Shown: positions 23,407-37,459 of the stretch, piece by piece | Layout: each line of letters starts with the position of its first letter | Numbering within the stretch: the stretch's first letter is position 1 | Origin: Ricinus communis | Lineage: Eukaryota; Streptophyta; Magnoliopsida; Malpighiales; Euphorbiaceae | Reading direction: 5' to 3' | Assembly: GCF_019578655.1 (NCBI RefSeq) | Contig: NC_063265.1 | Span: 6,792,501-6,856,500 of the forward strand | DNA: 64,000 nt | Notes under the pieces: generated by a model | Database searches by the model: none | Told to the model about the DNA's origin: nothing | The model's input: the letters and a program-made list of their open reading frames with translations, nothing else | Translations under genes and position numbers: made by a program

Positions 23407-25883
23407 TCAAGTATCAGGTACAACTCCAAAATCCTTGGACGATTTCCGCAGTCGAGGAAATTTGACGACAGAATTTACTCTATTGACTCCATCAGGAGCA
23501 GTGTTCTCTTTGGAGCCTAAGTAAGGCTTCGCATGTAGTGTTTCATATCCATGATCTCTAGCCCTTTGAGGAACTGCCGCAATTTCTGAGCAATTCATGC
23601 TTGCTCTACTCACCTCAGAATATGTTTCTGCCAGCTCTGTGTGATTGGCACTGACTCTGCTCACTTCAGAGAAAGATCTGGTTAAGACAGTTCGACTTTT
23701 CAGGAAAAGACATATAACTGCGCAATCGTCTACCCTGCAACCAGGATACTTGTTCCTCCATGCACGAACTGCATACTTTATTAGCATTTTAGCTGCCATT
23801 GATCGCTTTCTTGCTGAGGCAACTATCCTTATCACATCGTAGTTTGATAATACATCCCATATCTATAAAAGAACAAATAGGACTTTCAAAAATAAAATAT
23901 ATTTCAGGAACTTTTCCTGAAGAATTTGATCAGCTAATCAGAGAGAACTTGTTAGGTTCTTTCAATATGGCAAAAGAGTTAAGAGCGGAAATTCTCTTTT
24001 CTTACCCCATCAGTTGCAAGAACCACAAATTCATCCTTATTTGTTAGTCTTCTGTAAGAAACTTCAGGAGTTGAAATGAGGCCATAGTCTTTCAGGCAGA
24101 AATCTCCAAAGGCCCTAGCCATTGCTAGACCAGGACAATCTTCATCCGGCATCCATATTCTATACACTTCGGGTTCTTCGGCCATCGCGAAGACTCTGCC
24201 ATTGCGATTCTTGATTCTTTCGGCTTCACCTAAAATTGTAACAGACATCAAAATAATGTTACACAATATGGTTCTAATTGTCCATGCAACCGAACAATTG
24301 ATGAGAAGCACCCACTTGCAATGTTGGGTTTTAAATCAACAGTGAGTTGGACAGGAAAGAGTTGGTTTTTGTTGGATCTAGTGCAAAGAACAGCACGAGA
24401 ATCTCCCAAATTGGCAATTATCAAATGATTTCCCTGAAAATTGGAACCCAGAATTTAAAAAGAAAACAACACATAAATCAATTTCTTTCTTTTTTCTTTC
24501 CCTGTATATATAATTGGGCTCTGACTCTCGAGATTTCAAAGAGCAAAAAGCTCATAAACAACAGCATCAAGTTCTCTTTATTGACGACGAAATAAATAGG
24601 AACATTCTACCAATACCTGTTTAACTACGGTTACAGCAGTGGTACCACTGCAGAAGCTATCAATGCTAGCATCAAGGCTAAGTTCTTCATCCATATCCTT
24701 AAAGCATTTAAAAAAACTGGCCTCCCATGAAGATAAGAGCAATGTGCCCTTATTATTAGTAGAATTACTATTTTCACCATCTTTACTACCTTCACTTTTA
24801 GAGTCATCGCTATCCTCTCCATCAGCGGTATCAGTATCACCATATTTGATGCTATTAGCCTGTGATAGTTTGATGGCGGCAGAGAGCCTCGAGGGTAAAG
24901 TGTCGCGGACATGGCGTGCAACCTTGTGGCCATACGGACCATGGCCATCGAATACTCCACAGAAAAACATGTCTTTATTACCGATAAATTCCTGAACAGG
25001 AATTTAAGTCAATGTCAATTCTTATTGAAGTGTTGAGGTTTCTTTAAAATCTTATTTTATAACTCTACGAGTGTCATCAAATTGACTATGCCTGAAAAGG
25101 AGGAAAAAGAATACATATTTTGCTTTAATTATAGTTCATATGCTTGTTAAATTCTACCCTCTTAGACCATAAATTTAAACCTTTTGTTATCTAATTGCAA
25201 GCAATCAATATCCTAATTTCTCTCTGATTCCTTGATCCATTATGCTAACATGATATCTATTATCTTGAATATTTCTTTTCTTGTCTTTTTAAATCATAAA
25301 ATACTAAGAAATGTAACTATTAAGATTATGACAGCAGAAAAATGTAAGAGTGCCATTTTTCTCGGAACCCCGTGTAACATATCCAAGCATGTCAACAATG
25401 GAGGTAAAAGTCCGAGAAATTCATAACATGGGATCTTGACAAAAACATTACCATTATTTAAAGACATCCTAAATTGAATTAATAAAAATTACAATGGAAT
25501 TCTGAAAACAGATGCTGGATTATATTTCTTTTTCTTTGTTATACATGCTAAGAAAGAGGAACAGGCATACATGTGTTAATATGATCCATTAATCAGATGT
25601 TCTGAAAAGAAAGTGAAATTTGACATACCAAATGGGAAAATGAAGGGTGTTAAAAGTTAATTACCTCCCAAACAGTCATGGCATCCTGATTAACACCTTT
25701 TTTACCTTGTTGGGAATACATTGATATATATTTAGAAGCACCATGGAGCCTCATTCTAGCACCATAATCACCAATGGCAACATGATCGTCATCCTCATTA
25801 CCTTCGTATTCTCTATCTTCGACAACATCTTCCACCACCCGTCCTTCTGCGAAACTGGGTTCCTTACTACAGCATGCTCCCAT
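23407..25883 (-). CDS. Protein phosphatase 2C, probably clade E, N-myristoylated
   Basis: Five minus-strand exons, 25883-25665, 24991-24617, 24433-24316, 24229-24006 and 23862-23407, all with GT..AG borders and matching phases, give 463 residues. PP2C motifs in order: Asp-Gly-His-Gly at 88-91 (metal binding), Ser-Gly-Thr-Thr-Ala, Asn-Leu-Gly-Asp-Ser-Arg near 206-211, Ala-Met-Ala-Arg-Ala-Phe-Gly-Asp, Ala-Thr-Asp-Gly ending at 312 followed by Ile-Trp-Asp-Val-Leu, and Asp-Asp at 357-358. The start Met-Gly-Ala-Cys-Cys is a myristoylation/palmitoylation signal, pointing to membrane association. An acidic Ser/Asp-rich insert lies between residues about 120 and 150. The enzyme removes phosphate from Ser/Thr using Mn2+ or Mg2+. 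Clade E is judged from sequence memory and the N-terminus. Confidence 0.93.
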
Positions 25884-25934
25884 ATCTATTTCTTTCTTAA
25901 CCAAGAAAATCAATGACAATATCAATCCCAACAA

Positions 25935-27738
25935 AATATTCCTTGGAATTGATATTGATCTTAAGAAATTATATCCTCTGGGATAAAATCAATGGAACCA
26001 AAAAGAAAAGGAAAAGAAAAACGAAAGAAAGAAAGCCCTCCTGGTTATGGATCTGATAAATCCCAACTACATTTTAGGACTCAAGAATGGAAAACGCATG
26101 TTCCTCGTTTTCATTTTGTAAATTTTCAGTTTTCTTCTCAAAATACTAATCATTTTTGCGTATTCTCTAATTATGTTATAAACGAGCTCTTTTCGCTCGC
26201 ATACAACTAAAACAAGATAAATGTCTCAATGACATAATAACGTTATATTTTTATTTGTCACTCACTAAAATCACACCATCCCTTTTTTTTCTTAATGTCT
26301 TTTCTTTTTATTAACTATTTTGTTTTTCTTTCTTTAAGATAAGGTATGGATTTTGCACTTGTTTGTGAGTTGTGAGACCATGCAATCAGATATAATAAAT
26401 TGTAATTTAATATCTCATAATAACTGCGATGTGTTTTTCATGTTTCTGTTGGCCAGTGGCAGGGATACGAATAATATATCCTCATTGTTAGCTTGACCTC
26501 TAATGGAATGGTGCTGTTTAAGGATTAATGATTAATTTCCTACCATTTAGTGATAACTTGTTCGAATCCAGTGAGCCAATTTAGATGAAATGTGATAACT
26601 CAACCAAGGCGAAAATTAAAACAGCTACGAGGATTGCTATGAAAACAACCGTATGGCGAGGTTCTCTCTACTTTTACCTGGTTTGTAACTTTAGTTTTAT
26701 TTATTTTATAAATATTATTTGGCTGGCAAAAGCTAAAAGCCAGTGGACACTGTTGGATAGAGATATTCCTCTTCTTCAATCCCTCACCATCCCCCTTACC
26801 CTAATTCACTTAGATCCAACAAACTCCAGCTAACAATCTTCACTGGCTGGTTGAAGGCATAGCAGCAGCATCCATCATCTAGAAGCCCACAAACATCCAT
26901 TCTCCAAGCATTGTCAGAAACACGAACATGAAGCATTGGTTTTGATCAATCCAAGAATATTAAATAGAGTTAGTCTATCTCATTTACATTTATTTGGTTT
27001 TGTTAGAGAGAGAGAGAGAGAGGAGGTTTGATGTTAAAAAGGGAACTGCAATGTACCACCAACGGACCATCCAACTTTAGTTCTTTCTTGCCAAGCGACA
27101 TTAACATTATCATTGTCAACTGTCAAGGGACATCCATCCAACTCTGCACTTATATTGATTCACTTTCTTTATTTAACACAAATTATTGCGAGTCAAAAGC
27201 TTCCGACTAGAAAATTCCCTCTCAGGAACAACTGTTTCACCTCTCATACATACGCAAATTCTATCTCAAGCATTTGAAATCTGAACATATGAGAATAACA
27301 AATCATGGACTGCAAATAATACCTGATGATGCACAGTACTTGAACAGAAGAATATAAAGCAGACCAGAAACACATTTTTAAGCATCTAATATAGCAACTC
27401 GAAGTCCTTTGGCAAATTGTTTAGACATCTGGCCCAAAAATTAATTTATACAATACAACAGAGACATTATTATAACACAATAACATGCAAGAAGAGTATA
27501 GAGGAATGGAATAAGAAGAAACAGACACTGAAACTTTCATTTGCAATTACAGTTCTTATAACAGGAATATGAATACAGCCAAGATTCCAAAAAAAAAGAA
27601 AAAAAAAAAAAGAATCCTAAAACAATTTCACTATGGAAGGGGGAAGCCTGAAGGGATCTATCTTTTACTCTTTCTCCTAACCCAAAATAAAACAGACTAT
27701 AAAAAAATGTTACAAAAGATGTATAGGATTGTCACCAA
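25935..27738. other. Spacer between PP2C and the methyltransferase gene
   Basis: Contains a (GA)n run at about 27004-27021 and an A run near 27590-27612. The last few hundred bases are the 3' flank of the minus-strand methyltransferase gene. No other gene recognised. Confidence 0.5.
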
Positions 27739-29280
27739 TCACCACCACTGATGAACAAGAACTCCACTTTCTCTCAAAGAAGTAAACAAATCCAAGCATT
27801 GACCATAAGTCTTCTCATATTTAGAACTTCTCTGTCCAGGGCAACATCTTTGCCACCTATTATAATGGCACTCAAGAAAGATTTCATCAATCAAACAAAT
27901 TGCACCTGTCTCAAACAACCTCGGTATCAAATCAAACTCAGTCCCCTCAACATCCATCTTCATCACAACAAAATCCTTTTCTGTCACCGTATTCTTCAGC
28001 CACTCAGCAAAATCAAACCCCCGAATTGTATCCACTTCACCATCAAAACTCCCATCGCTCTCGGACGATGAGGATGAAGATGTCACTGGCTGAATTCTCC
28101 CCATCCCTCTCCCTCTATCCTTAACTTCCTTACCGGGGTCATGATTAATTTCAAAAGTTAACGACTCATTCCTAACCCAAGCCGCATACGGCAATAACAT
28201 AACCCCTTTTTTAAATTTATACTCTTGATGAAAAGCTTTATCAGCTTCAATTGCATAGACATCAAAAGTTCTATTTTGTTTCGGGTACTGTTTCTTAAAC
28301 CAACTTCCTATACTAGAGCCATAACTTCTAGCTCCAACATCAACATAAACATACCGATTCTTAAAACTAATATCAGCCATTGATGGCAGATACTTGACAT
28401 TCTGTATATTCCTTTTCAACGTAAGCCACGGCTTTAACGGCTCCTCCTTAATCAATACCTCCGCATTACGAACCAATTCCCGTTTATGCTCCGGGACAGA
28501 GCACTTGTTTCCCAAATTACCCTCAGACATTCTCTCCCCAACGTGATGCTTTTGAAGAACAATTTCTCTAATGTAAAGCATAGAGGAATCGAACCCATCT
28601 ATATTGCGCGATTTAATCAATTGGCAAGAATTAAACAATTCAAGAAATGAATTAAAACTATACCTATCTTTTGCCCTAACATGTACCACAACAAACCCTT
28701 CGGGTTTCAACGTCCGTATCATCTCCGATGCCAGATCCAACGGCCGTAATGATTTATCAAAACCACCTTGACCAGAGAAAACAAAGTCAAAACTTTCATC
28801 ATCAAACGGAAGACGGCTCGTTTTACTAGAAATTACCAGCGGTTTAAAAGCCTTTTTAGAAATTCCAATCGCGTCCTTGACTCCAATCTCTTTCAACGCA
28901 TACACATCCTGTCCAAGCGGCGTTTCCACGCATAAAGATTTAGAGTTCGGCGACAGGTAACCATCTGTGATCAGATCTTGAAACACTGAGGAATAGAAAT
29001 TAATGGCTTTGATCCAATCTTTGCTTGTGTAGAGATCATCCCCGGTGGGACCTGCTGGTTTAATAGCCCTTGATGCGACATCGTTACTGGCTGCTCCGGT
29101 GATAACGAAATTGAAATTATCTGGTAAAGAGAAAAAGCAAAAGTCACCGAGATTACATGTTTCGCCGGCGATTGTGACGATGTAAGCAAATCGAACGATG
29201 ATTATTAAAACGCCGAATAATAGAACACGTGTCATCACGTTCCGAAGAAAGCTAGGTTTTCCTGTGGTTGGCTCCATCAT
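27739..29280 (-). CDS. Membrane-anchored protein with two methyltransferase-like domains (FkbM type at C-terminus)
   Basis: A single exon of 513 residues. The frame is open upstream to 29385, but the Met-Met at 29280 sits just before a conserved-looking short N-terminus, so I start there. One transmembrane segment is at residues about 19-38 (type II anchor, probably Golgi/endomembrane). A first class-I-like Rossmann region is around 110-235, with Leu-Pro-Phe-Asp-Asp-Glu-Ser-Phe-Asp and a Leu-Lys-Pro-Glu-Gly turn. A second is from about 305 to the end, starting Tyr-Val-Asp-Val-Gly-Ala and containing Met-Asp-Val-Glu-Gly-Thr-Glu, the FkbM signature. A Ser-rich loop splits this second domain. Plant homologues of about this size exist, annotated only as SAM-dependent methyltransferases; the substrate is unknown. 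Confidence 0.9.
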   Translation of the reverse strand: MMEPTTGKPSFLRNVMTRVLLFGVLIIIVRFAYIVTIAGETCNLGDFCFFSLPDNFNFVITGAASNDVASRAIKPAGPTGDDLYTSKDWIKAINFYSSVFQDLITDGYLSPNSKSLCVETPLGQDVYALKEIGVKDAIGISKKAFKPLVISSKTSRLPFDDESFDFVFSGQGGFDKSLRPLDLASEMIRTLKPEGFVVVHVRAKDRYSFNSFLELFNSCQLIKSRNIDGFDSSMLYIREIVLQKHHVGERMSEGNLGNKCSVPEHKRELVRNAEVLIKEEPLKPWLTLKRNIQNVKYLPSMADISFKNRYVYVDVGARSYGSSIGSWFKKQYPKQNRTFDVYAIEADKAFHQEYKFKKGVMLLPYAAWVRNESLTFEINHDPGKEVKDRGRGMGRIQPVTSSSSSSESDGSFDGEVDTIRGFDFAEWLKNTVTEKDFVVMKMDVEGTEFDLIPRLFETGAICLIDEIFLECHYNRWQRCCPGQRSSKYEKTYGQCLDLFTSLRESGVLVHQWW

Positions 29281-31529
29281 ACTGTCTGTCACTGTATACA
29301 CACCTATGAAAAAATTGTGTTCTGAAAATTGGAAAAGAAAAAAAAAAAAGAATTCTGTGATGTGAGAGGGTAAGGAACGGAACAAAAGAAAAGAGATTAG
29401 CGAGAGCAGAAGCGGGCAGAGGTATGGTTGGCGCCGATGAGAGAAGTACGTTGAGAGAGAGAGGAGTGGATTGGGAAATAGAGAAGGAAAGGAGGGGTAA
29501 AATTGGAAAACATGATGTGGAGATTTTTGCTGGGAGGAGAAAGCTTCTCTTATGGAGAGAAGGAGAGCATAGAAGCCATTAGTACAAAAGAGAGTGAGGA
29601 GGTTCTTGACAGATATGGAAGATAAATGGGGAAAAGGAAATAAAAGGAAGAACTTTTGGGAAGAAGACGAACGCGGCGTGGCATTGAGGGACCGGTTTAG
29701 CCGGTTAATACGCGTAATAGAAAGATGTTAGAGAGAGAAGGAAGTGCGTAGAAAGTGAGGTGAATGCGAAACCTGTACTTTGCCATTAATTTCTTTGACG
29801 AATATCAGGATTGCCACTGCTACCCATAGCAAGGTGTTATTTTTGTTTGGAATAATTATATTTTTGATGTCTATTTCAGTAATTAAATTTTAAAAATTAA
29901 TAATTAAATAAGCCAACCTGTAAAAAATAATAAAATAATATTTTTAGCATATATTATATATTATAAATATCAATGTAAATTTATGTTATATTAAGTAAAA
30001 TAATAAATATGTGGTAAAAATATGTTGTAAAACTAATAAAATAATAAATTTATTTACCATATATAAATTTTTTTTACTAAATTATTAGAGTTTTGTAATG
30101 TAATAAATATTAAAATTCATTAATTAGAAATAAAAGATTAAAACTATTAAATTGAGAATTAACAAAAATTAAAGAAAGAGAGTTACATAAGATAAAATTT
30201 AATCTAAAGCTATATCACTATTGAATTTATTTTAATTTTTGATGAATTTGACAATTTTTACTCTTTTATTTATATTAGTAAAAATTTAAAAAAAAATATC
30301 ATTTCCTTTTCCACTAAATGACTGCTTAGGGACCTTAGCGTGAGAGTCATTTACTAAAAATATCAATTTGTTATTTTTCTATAGATTTTCATACAATATT
30401 AATTTTAAGAATTTAACCATTCGATCGTCATTTCTAGACAAGTTTAGATATTAAAAAATATTTTTTTTTTTATTTTTACTTTCAAAAGAAACAGCGAGTT
30501 ATTTCGGCCTTGAATCCTCACGTTGATTAAGATTACATTTTCTCTAAAGTTTTTAAAATAATAAAATAAAAATAAATTATCTTATAATGCACTAATATTG
30601 AAATTCGAAAAGGTTTTCAATCTTAAATTTTATTGTAAGAATTATTTTATAAAAAAATAAATAAAATAGTTTTTTATAAAATAATTAATGAAAAAATGAA
30701 AAATTTTAAATATATATTTTGAACACCCTAAAGCAATCTCAATCTCATTTTTATTAATTTAATATAAATCTGGTTACAGTTCATGAACTAACAATTCTAG
30801 TTTAGAAATCATTCATTAACGATTGTGTAGTCTTTGAAAATAAATGATTCCGGGCTTTCAATTTTGGCCGAATCATTGCATAAAAAAGATTAATTGACTT
30901 GAATTTAAACTTTTTACTAGATGTTTACACGTATCTTTTTTTGGAGTTTAGAAGACTAAGAACTTATGTTTGTTTTATTTGTTTTAAAAAAATTATTTAG
31001 CTAATACCTTTAATTATCCTCTTAAGAAATTTATTCTCTTTAATTAAATTTTTTTTTTTAGTTAGTTTTTTAATCGGAATTAGCTGGAAAAAAGCACCCT
31101 TAAAAGGATTCTGCAATTCAAAATTAATTTGAGTTCGATTTTAAATTTAATCAGTCTAGTCCCTAGAGGCAAATCAGCCCGTGGCGGGAGCTAATTTGAT
31201 GCATTCAGAATAAATTTCTTTATATATTCGACTATGCTCTAGGTTAGGATTAGAATTAGTCCAATCAAAATATGAATTTAGGTTAATGGTTTCACGGTTC
31301 CAATTTAAAGTCCAACCCTCAAGAAGTAAACCACTTCTAATTTGAAGTCCTTCATCCAACTAAACTACTCTCTTTAATATATCATTTTTATTTATTCAAA
31401 CTCTAAGATCAAAATCAAAATCAAAAAATTGGAAATTAAATAAAACTTTTAGCTAGAATTGGAGTTAAAACAATCATTTATAAGGATTTCATTTTATTTT
31501 GATTAAATATTTAATATCATCCTTTATTA
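29281..31529. other. 5' flank of the methyltransferase gene and AT-rich spacer
   Basis: 29390-29770 is purine-rich (GAGA runs), likely promoter/5' UTR read on the minus strand as CT-rich DNA. The remainder is AT-rich without genes. Confidence 0.5.
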
Positions 31530-31835
31530 TTACTATTCTATTTTTATATAAAACAAAATACTATTTTTTTTTGTTATAAAGCATTTTCCAGATTATCTAT
31601 ATATAATATAATCTTACAATATTTATGTATTTTAATTAATTAATTATTCTATATATATGTTGTTTTTGTTATTATTTTATACTATTATATTTTTATATAA
31701 AATAAAATATTATTATACTTTTTGTTATAAAGCATTTTGTAGATATTTATGTATAATATAGTCTTACAATGTTTACGTAATCTCAATTAATTAATTATTG
31801 TATATATGTTTTGTTTTTATTATTATTTTATTAAT
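31530..31835. repeat. Tandem duplication, period about 151 bp
   Basis: The word ttataaagcatttt occurs at 31574 and 31725, and the flanking sequence (atttttatataaaa before, taatataatcttacaat and ttaattaattatt after) recurs in both. Two diverged copies. Confidence 0.65.
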
Positions 31836-32053
31836 AATATTAATAATTCATAAAATGCGATATATAAATATATTTAATTTATTTATAATTAATTTTTGTA
31901 ATTTTTATGAAAAATAAGAAATTCGTTTCTTAATAAGGAGGAGTCAATATTGGTGATACTCATTAATGAAATAATCACAATTTGATGGCGATTCAAAAAA
32001 ATCAATAATTAGTATTATATATTTCAATTTTGTTTCTAACTCATACTCTATAA

Positions 32054-32091
<38 letters not shown>

Positions 32092-35000
32092 AAACAAATG
32101 ATCGATGAATCACTCAACAAAGTTAATGAACGACTAACACGATAATCCTCAAAAAAGTACATATAGATGAATAAATAACAAAATCACCAGATATGGATCC
32201 TCAGGTCCATTCCGATGCCTAAGTGATTTAAGAAAACAAATTATAAATTGTGTAATTATCAAAATGAATATAGGGTATCTTAAACTATGGATATAGTCTC
32301 TTTATATAGTCAAGTTGGTCTATATTCGTATATGAATAAGAATTATCTCCTAGTATTTAAAAATTAGTCTCTTATTTGTTCGGATATGTTCCTTATAATG
32401 TCACAATGAGCATGTTATTCGAAACTTTTCTTATGGTTAGGAATTCTTATTCACTTAAGACTTGAATATATTTATTCTGTATGATTTTAAATTGAAAAAT
32501 AATTAAAATTTAATTTCTATTTCCAAAAAGGAAAATATTCTTAAAGTAATTCATTGACTTATCAGTTATATTTAGTTCGTAAAGAAAAGTCTTTCTAAAC
32601 AAAGATTCACTAATCAACATAAACATTTTGTAGTATAATAATATCTCAAGACTCAAATCATAATCTTCCCAATGCATTGTTTTTGCTCGAAATTAAGAGT
32701 TGATGTTCTGGTGTTTTGTCAAGAGTTGTTGACCACGCCTCTTTCAAAAACTATTATTGTCATTGATCATAACTTGATGTTCTTAAATAAAATCTAATAT
32801 TGAGTGAGATGTAATGTTAATAATGATGTTCATTGTTTTAAGTAATTAAATATTGCATGATTATTTGAGGTCTATTTTTGCCAAAGACTAATGCTATACT
32901 GGGAGATGCACTTCATTCAATGATAAACTATTATCTTATAAAAAATTGTTTATTAAAACATTTTATGGGCTCGCAAACAAAAAAAAATTAAATAATATTA
33001 AATTAGTGCAATCTCAACCTGGCTACCCACCTTACCATTAATCATATACCAAAAAAAGAAATTTAATTGTATTTAGATTATGAAGAACTGACTAATCAAT
33101 AATAAAAAGGTCAAATTTTCTTCTTTTTATTTGGATGAGATTTAGAGCTATACATAATTTAATATTTATGTGCATCATTGATTTTTGGAAGAAATGAATC
33201 TCAATAATTTATAGAGCAATAATCACAATAATTGTAAAGCAATATTAAATGCTGCCAGCAAGCAGCATGTGTAAGCAAGAAGCCATTAACTAGTTTCTCC
33301 GGGTGATAATTAGAAATCACAATTAACTAGTTTTCTTAAAGTTAAATTTGCATCAACAAGAATTTAAACAATCTGTCAGTTTTTGTATAAAATCATGGAA
33401 TATTACGACTGAATTTGTTTATTTTTCTTTGTAGTCTGTTTTAAATTGTAATTCATTTTTTATTAGTTATTAATTCAGTAAAGTACTTTATTAAAAGTAG
33501 TCGTAATTAATTGATAAAAGTACTATTTCATATAATTTTATAATATATAATGTGAATTTATAGTTTTTATATAGAATTTAATAAGAGTATTTTAGTGGTA
33601 AAAATTAATAAGTTTAACTAAATAAATCTAAATTTCTTAATTCATATATAAATTAAAAATAGATTATCTAATTCAGAAAAAATAATTATTTTAAATATCA
33701 AAAAACAAAATTGACTTGATCAATATAATAATTTTGTGAATTTTAATTTTGTTAATTTTTAAAATTATAATTATTAAAAAGAAGTTACATAAAATAATAA
33801 TATTATATAATAAATAAATTTCTTTTATATATCGATTTATAGAAGAAAAAAAAATCATCCGTATTATTTAGTAGACCGCTCTTTAGGTTTTTCATGAATT
33901 AAAAAGAGATAATATTAGTGGCATTTTTTTTTTCTTATCTTATTTATTTGTTGGATAGAAAGCGACGGAATGGATAATGGATGAGCATTGGACAGGAAGG
34001 AAGGATCATTAATCGGTAACGTCACCCAAGTTAACCGGATCAGTCAGTCATCCAACCCACGAGCTTTTCTTGGGCTAACCAAACAGGAAAGTGCCACAAG
34101 CAGGCACGGCACTCAGACTCAGACACGCTTCTTGTGGACGCACCAAAACGCCGCACTAGCCGTTATTTATCTTTTTTCCTATGACCATAATGCCCGTTAT
34201 ACCCTTCGTCAGATGGGCCCACCCTCAACAAAAATATGAACTAATCAAACCAAAAAGAAAATGTAAATTAAAATTAGGAGAAATTATATAAGCCCCCCTA
34301 ATCTATACCTTGGTTTTCAGTTAAAGCCTCAATAAAAGATTTACTTCCAATATCAATAATCATTTGTGCAAACCATTAGAATTAAAGAGATATGCTTAAT
34401 TTTGTTTCATAGCCGGATTAAAGGATTATATTCTTTTTCTTTTATATGTTGCTTATCTCCTTTTCATTGGATAAATTTTGAAGAAAATTAATGCAGAATT
34501 ACATAATTTTTTTTGGTGTTTTTCTCTTTTTCTTTCTATTAACTAATTTCTCCATCATTTTTTTACTATATAACCAATTGAGAAACTTATTTACAAAACC
34601 CATAAAAATACAAATACTTAATAAAATTACAAATCGAAACATCTCTATATTCGACAAAGAAGTACTCTTTTAAATCTTCTTTATCATATTCCATGTTATT
34701 CTTCTCGATAAACAACTTATCCTCCTTTAAATTTAATAGAGATAAAAAAATATTGAGTTAATGAATTTATATTTAGATAATAATTTCAAGTTCTAGAAAT
34801 TGAAGAATAGTGATACATTGAGAATGAATTTATAAAAATCTGCAAGTTGTAGAATTTAAAGAGTAGTGGGTTATTTATTCATATTAAAATGATAGCATCT
34901 TTTTATAAAATTTGAAGAGTGAATGAAAGATTTGAATTTTATGATTTTGTATAAAGATATTAAAGAGAAAATCTTTCAAAAATATAAAATTGGAACAAAA

Positions 35001-37417
35001 TTGAGGAAAGTATAGGTTTGGAAAAGACAACGATTGAGTTTTTATATCTTTTATATTTTCATTTCATATAATGTTTAGTTAACTTTTTATTCTTTTACTT
35101 TCAATAAATTATATCAAAGCCAATCAGCAATTAACACATGTTAATTTAATTTGTTGAGGTAATCAGGATTGTACTTTTTTTAAAAATTGTAACACATTGC
35201 ATAAGGGTTATGACATTGTAAGCAAATTTTGGTTGAGGTTCTAATTGAAACAAGGCTAAAGGTTGTGTGGGCATTGATAATTTCCCCTTAAACCTATTAT
35301 TTTATGTTTAGTAGTTTTATTATTGTGAAGGAATTTGGTGTTTCGCTGTATTATTGAAATGTTGGGAAAAGAACTTCAATTACACGTGGCACATGTGCTT
35401 GGTTAGTTGTCGGTTGACACAGCTGTGGCTTAGCCAATCATTTATAATTTCTTTTATTTTGTACTACCACATATTTCATCAGATGAAATCTTGAAATAAA
35501 ATATAAATAAAATAAGTAAACTATTTTTGTTTCCATGTTTTATACTCCCTGCTATTTGTTATTTTTTTAATTATTTCTTTTTCACAAAAAGATACGTAGA
35601 TTTTGTAGAAGTATTGGCTTGTTGAAAAAGAAAAACACTAGGGTTATGTTTGATGAACATAATAAGATATGTAATAAAATTTTATTATACTATTATATAT
35701 TGCATATTTAATGTAATATAACTATAAATATATCATATATGCAATTAATAACTTTATTATATGGTATGATGGGCACGCCATGTGACATTTTATTAGTTAA
35801 GACTGTAGAAGCGGATTTTAGCATGGAAGAGGAAGACAGGGCAACAGAAGAAAAAGGTTAAAGCTGCAGTAACTGTAGCCGTATTCAACGGCCTCTATCC
35901 ATTTGTCTCACTTTAACGATCCTTCCATTTGTCTGCCTTGTGGACGATCCAGTGCTAACACGTCCTGCTACTCTACCAACGACCTTCATCATCGCACCAA
36001 ATTATTGCCGTTTGATGCCTTATTCACCAACTCCATTGGTCGCTTTTTTCATTTTTAAACTTCCTTTTTTTTTTTCATCAAGCTATGTTAGACTTAATTT
36101 TGAACTTAGTTTTCAAATTGAGTTGGTAGTTTTCAATATTTCAATTTGTGACATTAATTTCAACAAATGCAGAGAATTCTTCCATAAATGTCAACAAATC
36201 AGAATATATTTATTTGATTGCCATTTCTAATTCAGAGATGAACCTAACATGTTCCTATAATATCATTTTCTCTTTCGAGATAAATAAATTATGATTTTTA
36301 TAAAAAGTTTAATAAAAATATTTTTGAGAAATAATTGAAAATAAATTAATAACGTTAGAAATATTTACATTTCTTAATTCAGGTATGAATTTAAAATCTA
36401 ATTTTTCAGAACAAAGGAATTAGCTAATATAGTGTGTGTTTTACCTACAAACTTAATGAGAAATCCAGAATACCAATCAAGTGGGCATCGAAAGGCAGGG
36501 AAACAGATCTCTCCCAGTTAAGCTAAGATTAAGAGAGGAATCTCCAAAAAGAGCATCTAATTAAAGATGGCTCTCTCTAGAGAGTTTCTCGAGCAAGGTG
36601 TAAAGTTATGAAGGGAATCTCATCTCTTATTAAAAGAAAAAAGAAATATTAATTGCTATAGATTGTGTTTGATTTTGGTTTGTTACAGTTAATTACTCAG
36701 CTTTCTTGTAAAATGCCAAAGAAGAAAAGCTTTGAATCTTGAATTATTTATTGCTTCCCTCCAAGCTTTACAGGTTATGGCAGATTTATTTGGGTTGACC
36801 CTAATAGTACATCAACCACAAATCCACACACAAGTTAAAAATAACATGCTACTCCCCTTGGTTTAATCCATTCAAATTATAAATTCTAACAAGTGCTTTA
36901 GAAAGTCTAGAGGCCGCTAAGGGATCAGTTTAATTTGAATCATGAGGCAAAATATAAAATTAATTTATTAAAACATTCTTAATAATTTTAGGTTTCAAAA
37001 TAAATTAATTCATTATCGTCATATAACTTGTATAGTTTACCGCTTAAACTTCATAAAATTCTCTCTCTTTTTTCACTTTAATATCCAATTAACAACACTT
37101 AATTATTAATTTTGAATTAATAAAAAGAAAATTAAAATAATTTAATTTATGAATTATTCTAAATCTAGAAAAGCCAAAAAGTTTTCGAGTCTGTCATACA
37201 ACTTTCTAGTAGCTCTAAACAAAACTAAATATTGTAACCTAAGTGAGTTTATTTTTCAGTTTCTTTAATAACATAAACTGCATGTTCAATGAACAATATG
37301 TATGATAATTGACACAAATATCAATTAATGAAAAAAATATGTGGCTTTTGTTTAGACGATAATTTAATGAAAGATGGTGATAATAGCTATGGAAACAGAG
37401 AGGTTGATGATAATAGC

Positions 37418-37459
<42 letters not shown>

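Noticed and set aside
27751..28124. Plus-strand ORFs within the methyltransferase gene
   Set aside because: Shadows of the minus-strand coding sequence.
29281..29385. Upstream start for the methyltransferase at 29385
   Set aside because: The extension is a Phe run from a T tract; the Met-Met at 29280 is followed by a normal anchor.
33988..34239. 83-codon ORF
   Set aside because: No domain, no splice context; better explained as a promoter-like GC patch.
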